Of a stretch of 64,000 nucleotides of DNA, positions 51,560-63,927 are shown piece by piece. Each line of letters starts with the position of its first letter. Within the stretch, counting starts at the first letter, position 1. The stretch is from Sporopachydermia quercuum. Taxonomy: Eukaryota > Ascomycota > Sporopachydermiomycetes > Sporopachydermiales > Sporopachydermiaceae. A program made the translations under genes and the position numbers. Location of the stretch: the NCBI GenBank assembly GCA_001599295.1, contig BCGN01000006.1, forward strand, positions 1,240,001 through 1,304,000, read 5' to 3'. Under the pieces are notes generated by a model. The model ran no database searches, had not been told where the DNA came from, and saw only the letters and a list, made by a program, of their open reading frames with translations.

Positions 51560-54500
51560 TGTTGACCTGATGAACGGATGAATGAGTGGGTAGTGTTGCT
51601 ATGGTGAGCCTTGTTCTCGTGAATGGAAAGACAATGTCTATAGAAGTTTGAAGCTAGTGAAAATAGATTATTTATTCTGTTTTAATGTATAATAATATGT
51701 CATTAACGGTAGTAACGAAATATGGGCTGATCTAGTGCCTGGGCTAGATTTACTCGGTTTCTATGTAAGCTTGACCATATAACCACTTTTAGCAAAGTTG
51801 CTATCAAAATTGTTTTAAAGGTTAGGTTTATCTTATCACAGGTAGATGGTTTGTTAGTTGATTGACTCAGTTGATAAACCACTGATTTCCACCGGAGTAG
51901 TTAGAGAATATGCGCTATGGCCCTCAAACGACAAAAACGGCCATGGTTTAAAGGAGGTTCTAGGGGTGAAGAGAAGTTGCGGTGTAACACCCCGTGTGCC
52001 AGAACTATCTATGCATGCGGTTCTGTGGTTGTAAAAGAGTTAGTTCTCCATCGTGTGCTCAATCACGTGGTCTGGTACGGCATGACAATTGATTTTTCAT
52101 TTCCTCAGTTCCTTTTGCTTGATTATTAGTTTCATTACAGTGAAGACTTGTACATTGGATTTCAAACCTATGCGAAGTGAGACAGAAAACGTTGTGCTAA
52201 TGCCGTACACTTTTGTATGGCACTNATATTTATCTTTCTTGATATATCTATCAAGAAAGATCAATCAATCAATCAATCAATCAACAAACCATAACTGATG
52301 CAAATAAAGAGAATCTATCTGTACGTCCTTTGTTTTGCTCTTTTGTTTTCCTCCTTTGTTTTACTCCTTTGTCTTCCTTGTCAGACATTCTCTGTATTTC
52401 ATGTCTTGGTTGCCCATATACTTAAGGCATTCTGAATGTGAAAGAAATAGAAGGATACAAAAGGAAATTCTACACGCTTCACGACGCATTCAATCGAGGC
52501 TGATTCGGATGAATTAAGATGTATGAGATGCCCATTTACAAACTGAAAAGTTTTAATTCGACATTTGAAATAGAATGAAATGCAACCAAATTTAGAATTA
52601 GGAAAACAGGATGAGGACAGATAAGGATCAGAAATGAGATGAGATGAGACGACAGACGCATCATAACTTGTTGTTTGAACGAAGACGATCAGGTAAAATG
52701 CTGTTAATAGTCACATACGTACACATATGTATCGAATAGAACAGCTGTTCGCATTTATGAATTGTTCAATTAACACATTATGTCCATTAAATGGCTTTGT
52801 AGTCAAAGAAATATAATGACGCCCGCGAAACAATGTGCCTGTCATGTTCTGTCTCATCATCTTATCATCAGCACATCTCTCATACTATGCTTCTCATTAT
52901 GCTAGCTCTCGTCGGAAGTGAGAGAGTTAGAAGTATCTGATCAATATCCCAACAATCACTTCGGATAAATTCAACTCTTCTACGTTAAATCTTCATTTAT
53001 TCCTTTTGAATGATGTAAGTGAGTAACAAGTAAGCAAACCATATGCGCGCCAAGCTCATCGTAGTGGTGGGGGGCTAGCTGATTATGGCAGTCGTTTTAT
53101 CGGTTCGCTGCATTACATTCCAATGTAAATATGGACGCATGGTGAAAGCGTATCTTCTAATTGGGAAATAATGCACAGTTACGAAAAGAACGAAATGAGC
53201 TTTTTGAATGTTACCACGATTAGACGGATATGATTAAATAAAAGCAAAAATAGGGCTTTGAGGATATTGTATTACACAGTGTTGCAGGACAAAGAGAAAG
53301 AGCAAAATAAAAAGTGTGTTCTCATTTGAATTATGTGAAGTTTCGTATAGGTTTTATTAGGGTCTAAACGCATTACGATACGTTAGTTCATTTGTTATAT
53401 ATGAATTAAAGAAGGAGTATCAATTCGTTGGGATTAGTAGCTAAAATAGTTGGATAGCGAGAATGTTGAGAGATCCTTTTCGCAATGGGAGTTTGATAAT
53501 AAGTTAATGGGATAATAAATTGTTGAAGAAGTAGAATCTATTGAGGCTATGAAGGATTGATTGATTGCCATGATAGGCAAAGTACGTAGAACAGGAATTA
53601 TTAGAATCACTTGAAATTCAATCGTCAATACTTACAGCAGTATCATTGCTAGTGATTCTTCTATTCTTTTGCTGGCCTATAAAACGTTCTTCTAAATTGA
53701 TTTATTCTATAAATCCGTTTCACTCCCATCATAATGTAACGATCTACTTTAACCACATCATCACCCATTCCATTTCTTAGCTGATGATTCTGACAGACCA
53801 ATAGTTTTAAATGACCAGTTTGCTAAATATTCAAATTTTGTCTTTTCTTGTCTTGTCTTAGTTGAATGGAATAATGTACAAGACATGACTAATAACTACT
53901 TCATCGGCAAACCTACCGCAAATTGAACAATAGCTATTTCCAATAAGTTTATTTCTTAATTTGGCATGTTTGCAAAAGACATCCCTAAATGTCAGGGTTA
54001 GTATTGCAATAGAATTATAGTGTCTTAGATGTGAATTAATGGTGACATGGATTATTTTGAAGGTCATATCAAGTATCGAGATGAGATTGTCAATCTAGTT
54101 GATGAGGAAATGATAGACTCGATACGATACAGTACGATATGGTAGCATGAATCGGAAGAGATCAATGGAAGATGGTATGAATAGCGTAGTATAAAATAGT
54201 GTTCAATTCAAAACGAAGAAGTACCAAAATAGTGATAGTNAGTGGTAAGTCATTACAATAGTAAACCATATTAGAAAGTTAATAGTTTAACTTTCAGTCG
54301 GTTCATTGAAGACCATCTGTCAAAAATCAGAGTTAAGTAAGCTTGCATAATCATGAAAGAGTCGACTTGTGATTTGTGGGTTCTATGTTAGTCGGTTGGT
54401 AATTGCCATAGTGAAAAGAGGTTGACTTCATTGATAATAAGAGATTGATAGATAGATTGAAACTAATAAGTCAAAACTGATAATGATAAAAAGGTTTCCA

Positions 54501-55226
54501 CTCACATATTTCATTCGAAAGAACTTTCAAGGATGAGATGATCGAATAATGTTGCTGCACTAACATTTGAGTAGCCCATTTTTTCACCTAATTCAACCAA
54601 ACCTAACTAAGGATGAAGAGATAACCGATCGAATCCCCTGTTTCAACTAATGGAATCAGAGTGTCAACAAATAATACAAACTCAAGTTCACGGAGTTGCC
54701 TATTTCGTTAATTTGTTACATGACATTTGTTCTTCATTTACCTTAAATCTATCCGTACATGGTTTGACAATTCTAACGTTGTAAACTTTATTCGATAAAC
54801 TCTCTTAATCCATCGTAGAAGAATTTAAAAAAACTGGAATTCTGCATTCATTGAAAAAAAGAAAGAAAAATCCGACAAAGGCAAATGTATCCTAGTGTCA
54901 ATGCAGGGAATAAGTTACAGCCTTCAGAAGATTGGGGTAATTGAGAGGGTAGATGATTATACAAAACCTGGCCAAAATTTTTATTGTATAGAACGACTAT
55001 ATGAATAAAAAGAAATAGAAGAATAAAGAATAATATAACATAAGAGTAAAAAGGGTAATTCTGGACTCCGTTGAAAGAGAAACCGTACTCCTACCTCTGC
55101 ATTTCGTTTAGTTCGATTCCTACCGGGAGAGAAGTAGATGAATATCAAAGTAAATAGAAAGTAAAATCACACAAAAAATAAAATATAAACCCGTTATACC
55201 ATAGTCAAGTGAAATTGATTCTGTCT
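51560..55226. other. 3.7-kb gene-poor region between TatD and the Myb factor
   Basis: No supported CDS in about 3.7 kb. It contains a TGACTCA Gcn4/AP-1-type site at 51863 (about 300 bp upstream of the TatD gene) and a locally GC-richer stretch at about 51900-52090. A 13-bp perfect inverted repeat with an adjacent ATCA microsatellite lies at 52232-52284. The GC-richer stretch has an open frame of about 70 codons with a CACGTG near 52065, but I could not match it to a protein or RNA. Confidence 0.5.
52232..52284. repeat. 13-bp perfect inverted repeat plus ATCA microsatellite
   Basis: ATCTTTCTTGATA (52232-52244) and its exact complement TATCAAGAAAGAT (52249-52261) flank a four-base loop. A run of ATCA units follows directly to about 52284. 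Confidence 0.8.
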
Positions 55227-56264
55227 CTAGTAGTGTAGCAGGTTAGCTAGAGAAGGAATTTTGTGAGAATAAGAATCAGTAGTTCTGGTGAGAGAATCAA
55301 ATGATGGTAAAGTAGTACCTGTTGCTAGAGGAAGAGAGGAGATTGGCGGTAGAACAGGCCCTTCATTGATACTGCTATTGAGAAGAGATTGTATTGAAGA
55401 TGGTGATGACCTAACTCTTTTTGATCTCGACGATGTTGTTGAATAATGTGAATCAAAGTTCATTGAGGCGGAAATAGAACTCGAAGTAGAAATACTATTG
55501 ATAGTAGCAATTGAACTTGTGCTTGAACTTGCGCTTGAACTTGCGCTTGAACTTGTGCCTAAACTTGTGCTTGAATTAGCGCTTGAGATATTCCGCAGCT
55601 CATTGAATCTAGTTCGCAATTCAGCCTCGGATCTACTTGGTAATAATACATTGATCTCTTCAAATCGTAGTGAAGGTGCAGCTATGATTTCATCTTCGTC
55701 TTGAGACCAACTTCCAGAACCAGCTGTAAATTGGTTGTTTTGTTCAGAAGGAGATGAGGCACCAGCAGTAGTGGCACTCTTACTTTCTGGTAGCGTAGCT
55801 GGCGATGGTATATCTTTGACTTTAGATGTGCTGATCATGGAATTAGGAGTACCAGGAGCTGGAGACTGGTTAGCTGATGATGTGGTTGAGGNCTGTTTAA
55901 CAGAGCCAGACATTAGCCGTCGCCATCGAAATTGACAAGCATTTGGAGTTCTGGTGCTGAAATGTGATGCGATTTCCTTCCATCCCAGTTTCTTCTCTTC
56001 TTTTAAAAACCTTAGCAGAATATCATCTTGTGGATCCCAAGATGATGGAGGTTTGGATGATTTCTTTACTGTTGCCGCTGCTGGCTTGTCTGTGTTGGTT
56101 GTTAGTAATGAGGATGAGGACGATGACTTCTTGGCAGCTTTACTTGTGCTAGTACCTGTAGTAGAACTTGGTGATAACGCTTCTGGTAAAGGTGTTGATC
56201 CGAACGCTTGCAGCTGAGGTTGAGGTTGAAAAGCTATAGTTGACATAGTCGACATTTTTAACAA
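55227..56264 (-). CDS. Dot6/Tod6-like Myb/SANT transcription factor
   Basis: Nuclear SANT/Myb protein resembling Dot6 and Tod6, which in S. cerevisiae bind the PAC element and repress ribosome-biogenesis genes through Rpd3L. The 345-aa protein has a Ser/Thr/Ala/Lys-rich start, then one Myb repeat (about 68-110): SSWDPQDDILLRFLKEEKKL, GWKEIASHFSTRTPNAC, QFRWRRLMSG. These are near-identical in pattern to Dot6/Tod6. A second, weaker Myb-like segment (WSQDEDEIIAAPSLRFEEIN, about 185) follows. The rest is Ser-rich, encoded in part by a 12-bp repeated unit (about 55510-55585). The ATG at 56264 (MLKM) or at 56255 (MSTM) may be used. It lies alone between two long gene-poor stretches. Whether it is the Dot6/Tod6 orthologue or a wider paralogue is open. 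Confidence 0.85.
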   Translation of the reverse strand: MLKMSTMSTIAFQPQPQLQAFGSTPLPEALSPSSTTGTSTSKAAKKSSSSSSLLTTNTDKPAAATVKKSSKPPSSWDPQDDILLRFLKEEKKLGWKEIASHFSTRTPNACQFRWRRLMSGSVKQXSTTSSANQSPAPGTPNSMISTSKVKDIPSPATLPESKSATTAGASSPSEQNNQFTAGSGSWSQDEDEIIAAPSLRFEEINVLLPSRSEAELRTRFNELRNISSANSSTSLGTSSSASSSASSSTSSIATINSISTSSSISASMNFDSHYSTTSSRSKRVRSSPSSIQSLLNSSINEGPVLPPISSLPLATGTTLPSFDSLTRTTDSYSHKIPSLANLLHY

Positions 56265-58060
56265 TAGGACCTATGATTTATGCCGGTTATGGTACAATAA
56301 TGCTGTTGGCCGTTGTTTCGTTGAGAAGTGCTGTTCTTTTCTGAGTGGAACTTTCCTTTCGATGTAAAAATAAATGAGTAAATCACTGACTGGTTCTGAA
56401 AAAGGTAAACAGGCACACAGGGAGAAAGAATACCGAACAATACCACTTCAAGGCAACTTGGGATTTAGTATTTTGATGGTAAGCAATCAGTTGGAATCCT
56501 AAATCTCAAAACTAATAAACAATCAAATCGTTTGAACCATGCTAGTTTCCCCATCAACTTGTCAGTATGAACAAGAAGAGGTATAGAGTATCGGAAAACA
56601 GGATGAGGATGAGATTATATTCTCTAGTCATTTGAAAAATTAACAGAAAACAGAAATGATATACGAAAAAATGACAGATTTAGAAAGGATTCTAAACTTT
56701 AATCTTAATTTGGGAGAAGAACAATATATCTAAACTTACTTTTAGCTTTTTGCAGAAAGAAGAAAGTTTTTGCACTTAACGTTTAGATACTATCAAAAGT
56801 TAAATAACTAAGGTTCTGTGACATAGTAAGACAAGAAAGTTGGTTTTTTTATGTCTTGATTTGAGAACGGCTAAACTCTATGCAATCATAGTATACAGGA
56901 TTTAAGCAAGTATTACCATTTTGGAATCGTTGTGATTGACAACCAATCAGATGAAATAAGAGACATTAAGATAGCATAAGTTTGGTAGCTTTAAGTGGAA
57001 CATACTGGATGAGAAAGAAGAAGGAGCTTGGATGGTGCTCCGCTGCAAACGAACATTTTCTATAGATAGACAAACTCTATAATTGCATAATATTATAGTC
57101 AATGAAATATTTCCCAATTATTGTTTGACCTTGTTCAATTCCACATTAGTTCGTTCTACAAGTCATTGGCTAGTAATCGGCTTTACCGAATCCTTAAAAT
57201 GGTCAACTATAATCGTATAATAATCAATAACTTGGTATCATTCATTATATGTTTCTTTTGATTCATGCAGGGATTGTGATGCAAAATTTTCGCACAAGAA
57301 CCATTATGTGTCCAGGCTATCAAAGTGTATGCAATTTTCATGTATGGAAAGATTGTTACTTGTTTCTTTGTCTTATTTTATATGTATGTGATAATTCAAA
57401 GTGACATGAGTGTCCAATCTGAGATGCCTTATTAAATTGCCAGATCTCTATCAAACTCAGAATCTTTCAATGACATTGCAACTACGACCTTGCAATGGCT
57501 GGTCGCATGAATTAGTATCCTAACAATACAACTCAACATTGTGTACTAGTAGAAATAATGCATAATTGACATATTTGATTGTATATATGTAGGTTAACTG
57601 ATTACTGTTGTGTTATTGAACCTGTTTTCTGGACACTGTCGCTAAGGATTGAAAGGACTGTGCGCCTTCTGTAATTGGAATCTATAAGAATGTATGTGAC
57701 TGATCTTTTATATGTACATACAAATGAGCCAGTTTTTTAAATTATTTACCCTGTCTATTTACTATACTGATTATGTTCTTATGCCGAATTTCAATGTAGC
57801 AGAAATTGAGCTATGCGATGATACCTTCAATGGAATAGAATCAAACGAACAGACTTCTTTCATCACTATGAACGAAATTACCCACCTTCTACTTATTGTC
57901 GAGTCAAAATAGTTCTGATACTCTATTCAATATTTTTGAGGTGTGCTTGATTTCAGGAATATAGAGAGATCGCTTTCTTAATTTAGTTGTGAGAGATTAT
58001 TGATGTTTCCCATCAGCAATTGGTCTCTATAGCAATAATTCCAGTAGGTTTCTCAGCGAT

Positions 58061-58093
58061 TTTGTCCCAGAATACCTAGAGGCCCGGGACAAA
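58061..58093. repeat. inverted repeat TTTGTCCC/GGGACAAA
   Basis: Arms 58061-58068 and 58086-58093 pair perfectly around a 17-base loop; with one bulged T the pairing extends two to three bases further out. Function unknown. Confidence 0.7.
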
Positions 58094-59875
58094 TCCCTGA
58101 CTTTTAAAGGGGAAGGATATTGAAGAGAAGAAAGGTTCTTTAGGTACTTGAAGTAACTTATCCTATCGTTGAATTCAATGTTGTAAAGTGTTGAAGCTCT
58201 TCAGGTTGAATATGAATCTCGTTGGTTAGTGGGAAAAAATTACATAGACCCCACTCATTCGTATGTGTTTGAGAGTAGTAAAAGTAACAATCCCTGACAA
58301 ACAAACGAGATGAGTGACTATACTCCGATCTCAACACTGTTGAATCTACTACAAAGGAATCAATAAATTATAATTCATTATATATCAAGCAATTAAAAAT
58401 ATACAAAATCCGATTTAAAGAGCAACACTTGATTTTTTTCTTGTTAAATATTGACTCTTGATAATCCATTTTCAATTGCGAAAACCAATTCGAGAGCANN
58501 CCATTCATTCTCCTTCATAACGTAACATGTCTCGAAACAACTTTCTTACAGTAGGAACGCCTTTCTTATTGAGCTCCATTCCACAATCAAAATAAGAATA
58601 AAGTTTCCACAGTCTTTTCACTTATTTTTAGAAGTTTATTTTTATGATTGAAAAAGACGTTTACCTTAAGAGTGATGCATATATCAATCACATCATCTGG
58701 GTGAAAAATCCATAACTCTCTCCGGAAGCAGCTTTACATAAGCATACCTTCGATTTTGGGTAATAACTTGTTGATCATTTTACCACGAAAAATAGCGTAA
58801 TCTAAGGTATTATCATTGAATGATAATATTTCTATTTCCTTGACTTAATTGTAATCATGAATCTCGGTCAGCAATTCTCATAACAATGGCAGATGAGAAA
58901 TTATTGAAATTAGAATAATGGACAGTAAGGTTAAGGTTGCATCAAAGATGCAAGTCTAGGATAAGGACATGAAAACTGTGACAAAATAATATCAAACAAT
59001 GTTTAAGTTTACACATTAATGTTAATTAAGGTTAGAATATTTATATGATAAATATGGATTGACTTTCCATATTTGAACTTTCCTAGTTTACTAACTCTTA
59101 AAACATATCTTGTCTATGAATAAGCTACCCTTCTGATTTCCTAGTATTTTCAGTTGATTAATGAGTTATTGTTAGAGATTTTTGTTTGGTATAGATACCA
59201 TCTTAATCTTCAAATGACGCTACTTATCATTGGTAATACTATTCGTAGTAAGTTTAACCCATCTACCTTCTACATCAATGGCTGAATTTCTATTATTTTC
59301 ACCAATTGAAAGTTTCTTAGCTGCTTCACCTACCTTGAAACTCACGTTATTTGAATAGCTGTCCGAAATAATAATGCACTTCCTCTACTAAAAATTGGAC
59401 GTGAAAATATTACTAATATCTCATCATGGAATATTATGGCGTTACATTGCTTCCGTTGGTTCCAATGAGGAAATGAGTAATCGGAGATAAGGCATCGATG
59501 AGCCTGCACGTGATTATTTTAACAGTAGAGTAAGTCCGACTCAAACTAATTTAATTTAGCGTATTGTTGAAGATGTAAGACAATTGTTAAAGAAATTGAA
59601 CAAACTAAGTCTCAATATTTGTTGAATAAATGAGCATTACAATGCAAGGACGAGCAACGCTAGAAAAGGACGAATCTGGGAAAATTGGATGCCTCATCAC
59701 GGATGAATGATACTATGTAGATGATAGTAATGATAATTAAAGGAAAGATGCAGCAATACTCGTGAACTTTCATAAGTTGTGAAATATCAAAGATGAGATA
59801 CCAGAAAGCCAAAGTAAACAAGAATAAAGTTTTAGCAGTGGAAAGATTAAACTGACTGATTNGAGAAGCTGTTTT

Positions 59876-59914
59876 ATCCTGTTGTTTCATCCTGTTGTTT
59901 CATCCTGTTGTTTT
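59876..59914. repeat. 13-bp tandem repeat ATCCTGTTGTTTC, three units
   Basis: Two exact units and a third with one end difference. It lies in the gene desert upstream of the Myb factor. Confidence 0.85.
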
Positions 59915-61264
59915 TGGCCGCTGAATCACCTGTTCAAAGTAAGCCAGAGACTTTCAGGGGATGACTCACGTAGAAAAATGTGTCAAGATGAATGGGATAA
60001 TTCTATTTGGAAGACTTTGAACAGAATTGGATATTTTGCTACTCTGAATTATATTCTACCGGTTTGAATTCACAATTTAAATGCATTCAATTGATTATTT
60101 GTCAATGCGACTTTATGGCTTCATAAGTCTATCTGCCAGACTATTTAACTCAGTTCAATCACGATTTCATTTCCCCGTTTGTATATTACATATTTGCAAC
60201 CATTCAATGGACTATCATTGCCATTTCCACTTTGATGTTAAGTCACAATCCCTCGATTGTATAAGCAGCCAATGAGTGCTCAATTGTTGGTGGGTTAATC
60301 TTAGTAAGAACGCTTCAGTGCTGGTTTATTAAACTCCATTTATGCCTATAAATTGCTACCACCAGTAGAAATATCGTGCCAAAGAATATGTGAAAAATGT
60401 ATCTTTCATATATACCAAATTTCATTCAATTCCCCAACTAAACTACTACGATTCACTACTTTTATTCAAATTCTCGAGGGGCTGCTCAATCACATTCAGA
60501 TCCTTTTGTTCGCAATTTGCCCAAAAGATCAAACTCAGAGATATTAACACTTTCTTATTCTTCCAATGTTACCAAATTACTAAACTGGTGTATTATTAAC
60601 GCCATTCTTTCAACTCTTAAGTCAACAGTGCCAAGTACGGATTTACACCTTTCCTTTATCAAAATAAATCTACATGCTATAATGAATAATCTATCTTAAC
60701 GAATAAATACATCATATCGATAAATAACATTACCGTTTTCTCCAATCATATTCTTCTCTTCTCGTTCTCTATGAAAAGTAGAAAAAACTTCCATGCGAAA
60801 TAAGTTCAAGACGCTAAAACTCTAATTTATATAAAAACCGTCTTTTCCCACGCTTTTTCAGGACATAAGATACACCGGATTTCAGGTAAGTTTGAAAGAG
60901 ACAAACAAATCTTAGTACCGCAAGGTAGCTAATTTGGAAAGCTTGAATGAAAATAACAAGGTTACCAGTTCAATCTTGACTTCAAAAAAATTAATAGTTC
61001 ACATAGTAACTTTAAATGAGAATCTCCAAGTAAGAACCGAGATGCAAATATGTGTACTCTATATATATTTCAACATGATACTTCTTTCAGGAAAGATTAT
61101 CCGTAGACGTTTCCCGTAAGCCAATGTCTTAGTTTTTGTTATGTTTCTTCATCAAATATTGCGACATTTAACATGAGGCCGCAAATTTAGCATCTACGTT
61201 GAACCATTTCAAGTAACATGTAATCGTAAAATCATCTCTCTCAATTGGTAGCTTTTAACGGGGA

Positions 61265-61300
61265 ATGTCAATTGACATGAGTGCATGCATTATATGCATG
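61265..61300. repeat. two adjacent palindromes
   Basis: ATGTCAATTGACAT (61265-61278) is a perfect 14-bp palindrome. CATGCAT and ATGCATG (61284-61300) form a second one around TAT. Such pairs suit dimeric DNA-binding factors, but no factor is implied. Confidence 0.75.
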
Positions 61301-63927
61301 AAAGATAAAGGTCAATAAACGAAAAGGATCAATAAAAGTTGATAGGTTTGGTTGAAACGGTAGAGGGATCTACTTGGATAGTTGTTGTTATTTAGAATTC
61401 AATGAGCAGTCTCTACAAACGAGCTTGGTTGTTGAGATGAAATAGCAAGGAGGTGTAAATGTATTTCAATGTTTTACCTATCAAAGTTCTCACAGCTTTA
61501 ATGAGATATGTGAAATTTCATCTCACCTTTCGTCTTGTTGTTAGCAGCGATTGAAGGAGACAAGTTTCACCGAAAGATTCATATAATAGGGCCTTAAAAT
61601 GAGACAATTGAGACATAATCAGCCGAACAAAGATACCTCATCAGAACATCATTTGCTTCTTATGTTTTGGTAAAACCGCGATCGTGTCCTAAAGTGGAAT
61701 TGGATTTAGTTTACCGTTTTTTCAATTGAAACTTCCCCATTTTTTTAATCATTCTATCAACACTGTTTCCTTCTTGGGTTTATGTTGAGTTTTCCTCTCT
61801 TTTCAACATTGTATCATCGTTAAACTATTTACTGCTGGTGCTTCGAAGTATTTTCAACAGCAAAATCTACACCTTTTCCTGCAATCAGAAGCGATTGAAA
61901 AGCCTGGACTATGGGTTGCCCTTTTTAAATAAAGTTCACTCGTCCCTTAATAATACACACTAAAAGTTCACTAAAATTTTCCACCGATGCATCCAAATCT
62001 AATCGTTTGTCTATGTCTCATCTCCTATAAACTGTGACAAATTATGTGGGGAAATTTAATCCTCGCTTACGTACAAAATAAATGTGACAAAACTTCGACC
62101 GGAATCCGAGCAAACTATTTTTTTTCCGCGTCTGAAGGAATGATAAACCCAATTTTCTAATTATTCCGTACAACAGTTAGGAAAAGGCAATGCAATAATT
62201 ACAGTCCTTTTTTGGAATGTGGAAGAGAAGAAGCAGAACACAAAACAAGCGAAGAAATACATCCATAATAGGAGTTTTAATGTCGCGATAAGAAAAAAAC
62301 TGGAAATGAAAAAAAAAAGCTTTCACAGCTTATCACCAACTTCTTTTTCCATTCAGTGATTGATACTATAGTATAATCAATTTACCTTATTCAGTAATCG
62401 TTATGCAATGAGACATACCCTATAATTGTTCTCTAACGCATCGGATGCTTGACCTTCTCTGTTCCCATTTGGTAGATGTTTTATCCGAAAGGTGGGGGCG
62501 TACCTGATCTCATTCAACCCTAGAGTTGATTGTCTGCGGTAATGAACCATGAAATGAACCCAACATATTTGATGTGGAAGCGACAATTAAAATGTTGACT
62601 CCTACTTATTATATTAGTTCTTCTTACTGTAGACCCGTAATATTCTCTAGAACAGTGATTTCAAGCTGATGAGAGGCAGTTGTTTGAATTCTGATTGTTG
62701 AAGAAGGAAAAAGCTAACCAGAAAATAACCCTCTTCCATATGCTTCCATACCCCATCGTTAAGCATCGCATGTCCTCGTGATAATTATTTTCCGTCACAT
62801 TGTACTTCTATGAAATCTATTCATTGCTTATCGGAAGATGATATCCATCGGTTCATGATGATTGTAGAATCTAGTGAGACAGTTGCAATTGATGTTTCGA
62901 CTTCTGGTTCCCTTGTTTGATATTACATCTCATTTCTCTTGCACCATAATATTCTATCTTCCTTCTGCTTCTTATATTTTCCTTTCATGAGGCTAATTGA
63001 GGCCAACGAACGCACCCTAAACAGTTCGTTCACAATAATGATAATCGTATCATCCACTTGTTTCTCTTTCCAGTTAAGCCCTAACAGCACTTGATATGCG
63101 TATACTATATAACACATTATCTGCATCTGCATCACCAACAGTGCTTGATTCGTTCATCCATAACCATTTTCAACTTCATACCATCAAACCCACTAGTCAT
63201 CTTATGCACTGATTGGTCTTAGTTAATGACCGATGAGCGCATTCCGCATTCATCACATATGTTTCTGCAGCACTGACCTGCATTCCCATAAACTTAATCC
63301 CCTTGTACTTTTTCCTACTTTTATGTAATCATAAATTATTTCATTCAGACGCGTTTCATAATCCATAATTTCGTTTGAAATCGTTTCGAACTTTATACTA
63401 TGAAACGATTTCTTCTGAAAGTAGTAATTTTCAATTTCTGCTAACCGCTCGAAACATTGCAATCGAGCAAATTTCGATACGCGAGCTATGATACTGATTG
63501 TAGTTGTTGATATTTTGGTATCAGATTTATTGGTTTCAGTTTTTATTATTATCTGTGTGGTTTCATGAATTCATGGTATCGAATCTTTCTTGTTTCCATT
63601 ATTCTTCCTTTTACTTTTTACTGACAATTGGATGATGATCGAGATTGAAACAATTGAATTGTGAACTATCTCGATCAAATCAATCATACTGTGATTTGGC
63701 AAGACTTATCGTATTGTGTCGAGATTTTTCAGTATTTTAAACACGCTTCGATTCTTTATCAGTTGAGTAGTTAGATGACCTCTAAATAGTGTTTTGTGTT
63801 GATCTTCGTATCTGGGAAGTGACACGTTACTGTTTCAAAGTGTCTTATTGAATTTTCGGAATAAATTCCTGATTTTATAGTCAGTTCTCCTAATATTCTA
63901 CCAATACGATATAAAACCAACTACACA

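Larger units (their letters stand above)
56265..63927. promoter_or_regulatory. 7.7-kb divergent gene desert
   Basis: I find no supported gene between the Myb factor and the frame starting at 63928. The region is AT-rich with frequent short homopolymers. Marked elements are an inverted repeat at 58061-58093, a 13-bp tandem repeat at 59876-59914, a TGACTCA site at 59962, and two adjacent palindromes at 61265-61300. Short open frames (for example 57712, 60081 and 63253) look random. Both flanking genes point away, so this may be one very long regulatory region, or may hold noncoding RNAs I cannot recognise. Confidence 0.5.

Noticed and set aside
59945-59972. Resemblance to U3 snoRNA 5' hinge (actttcagggga)
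   Set aside because: No C', B, C or D boxes in the expected order downstream.
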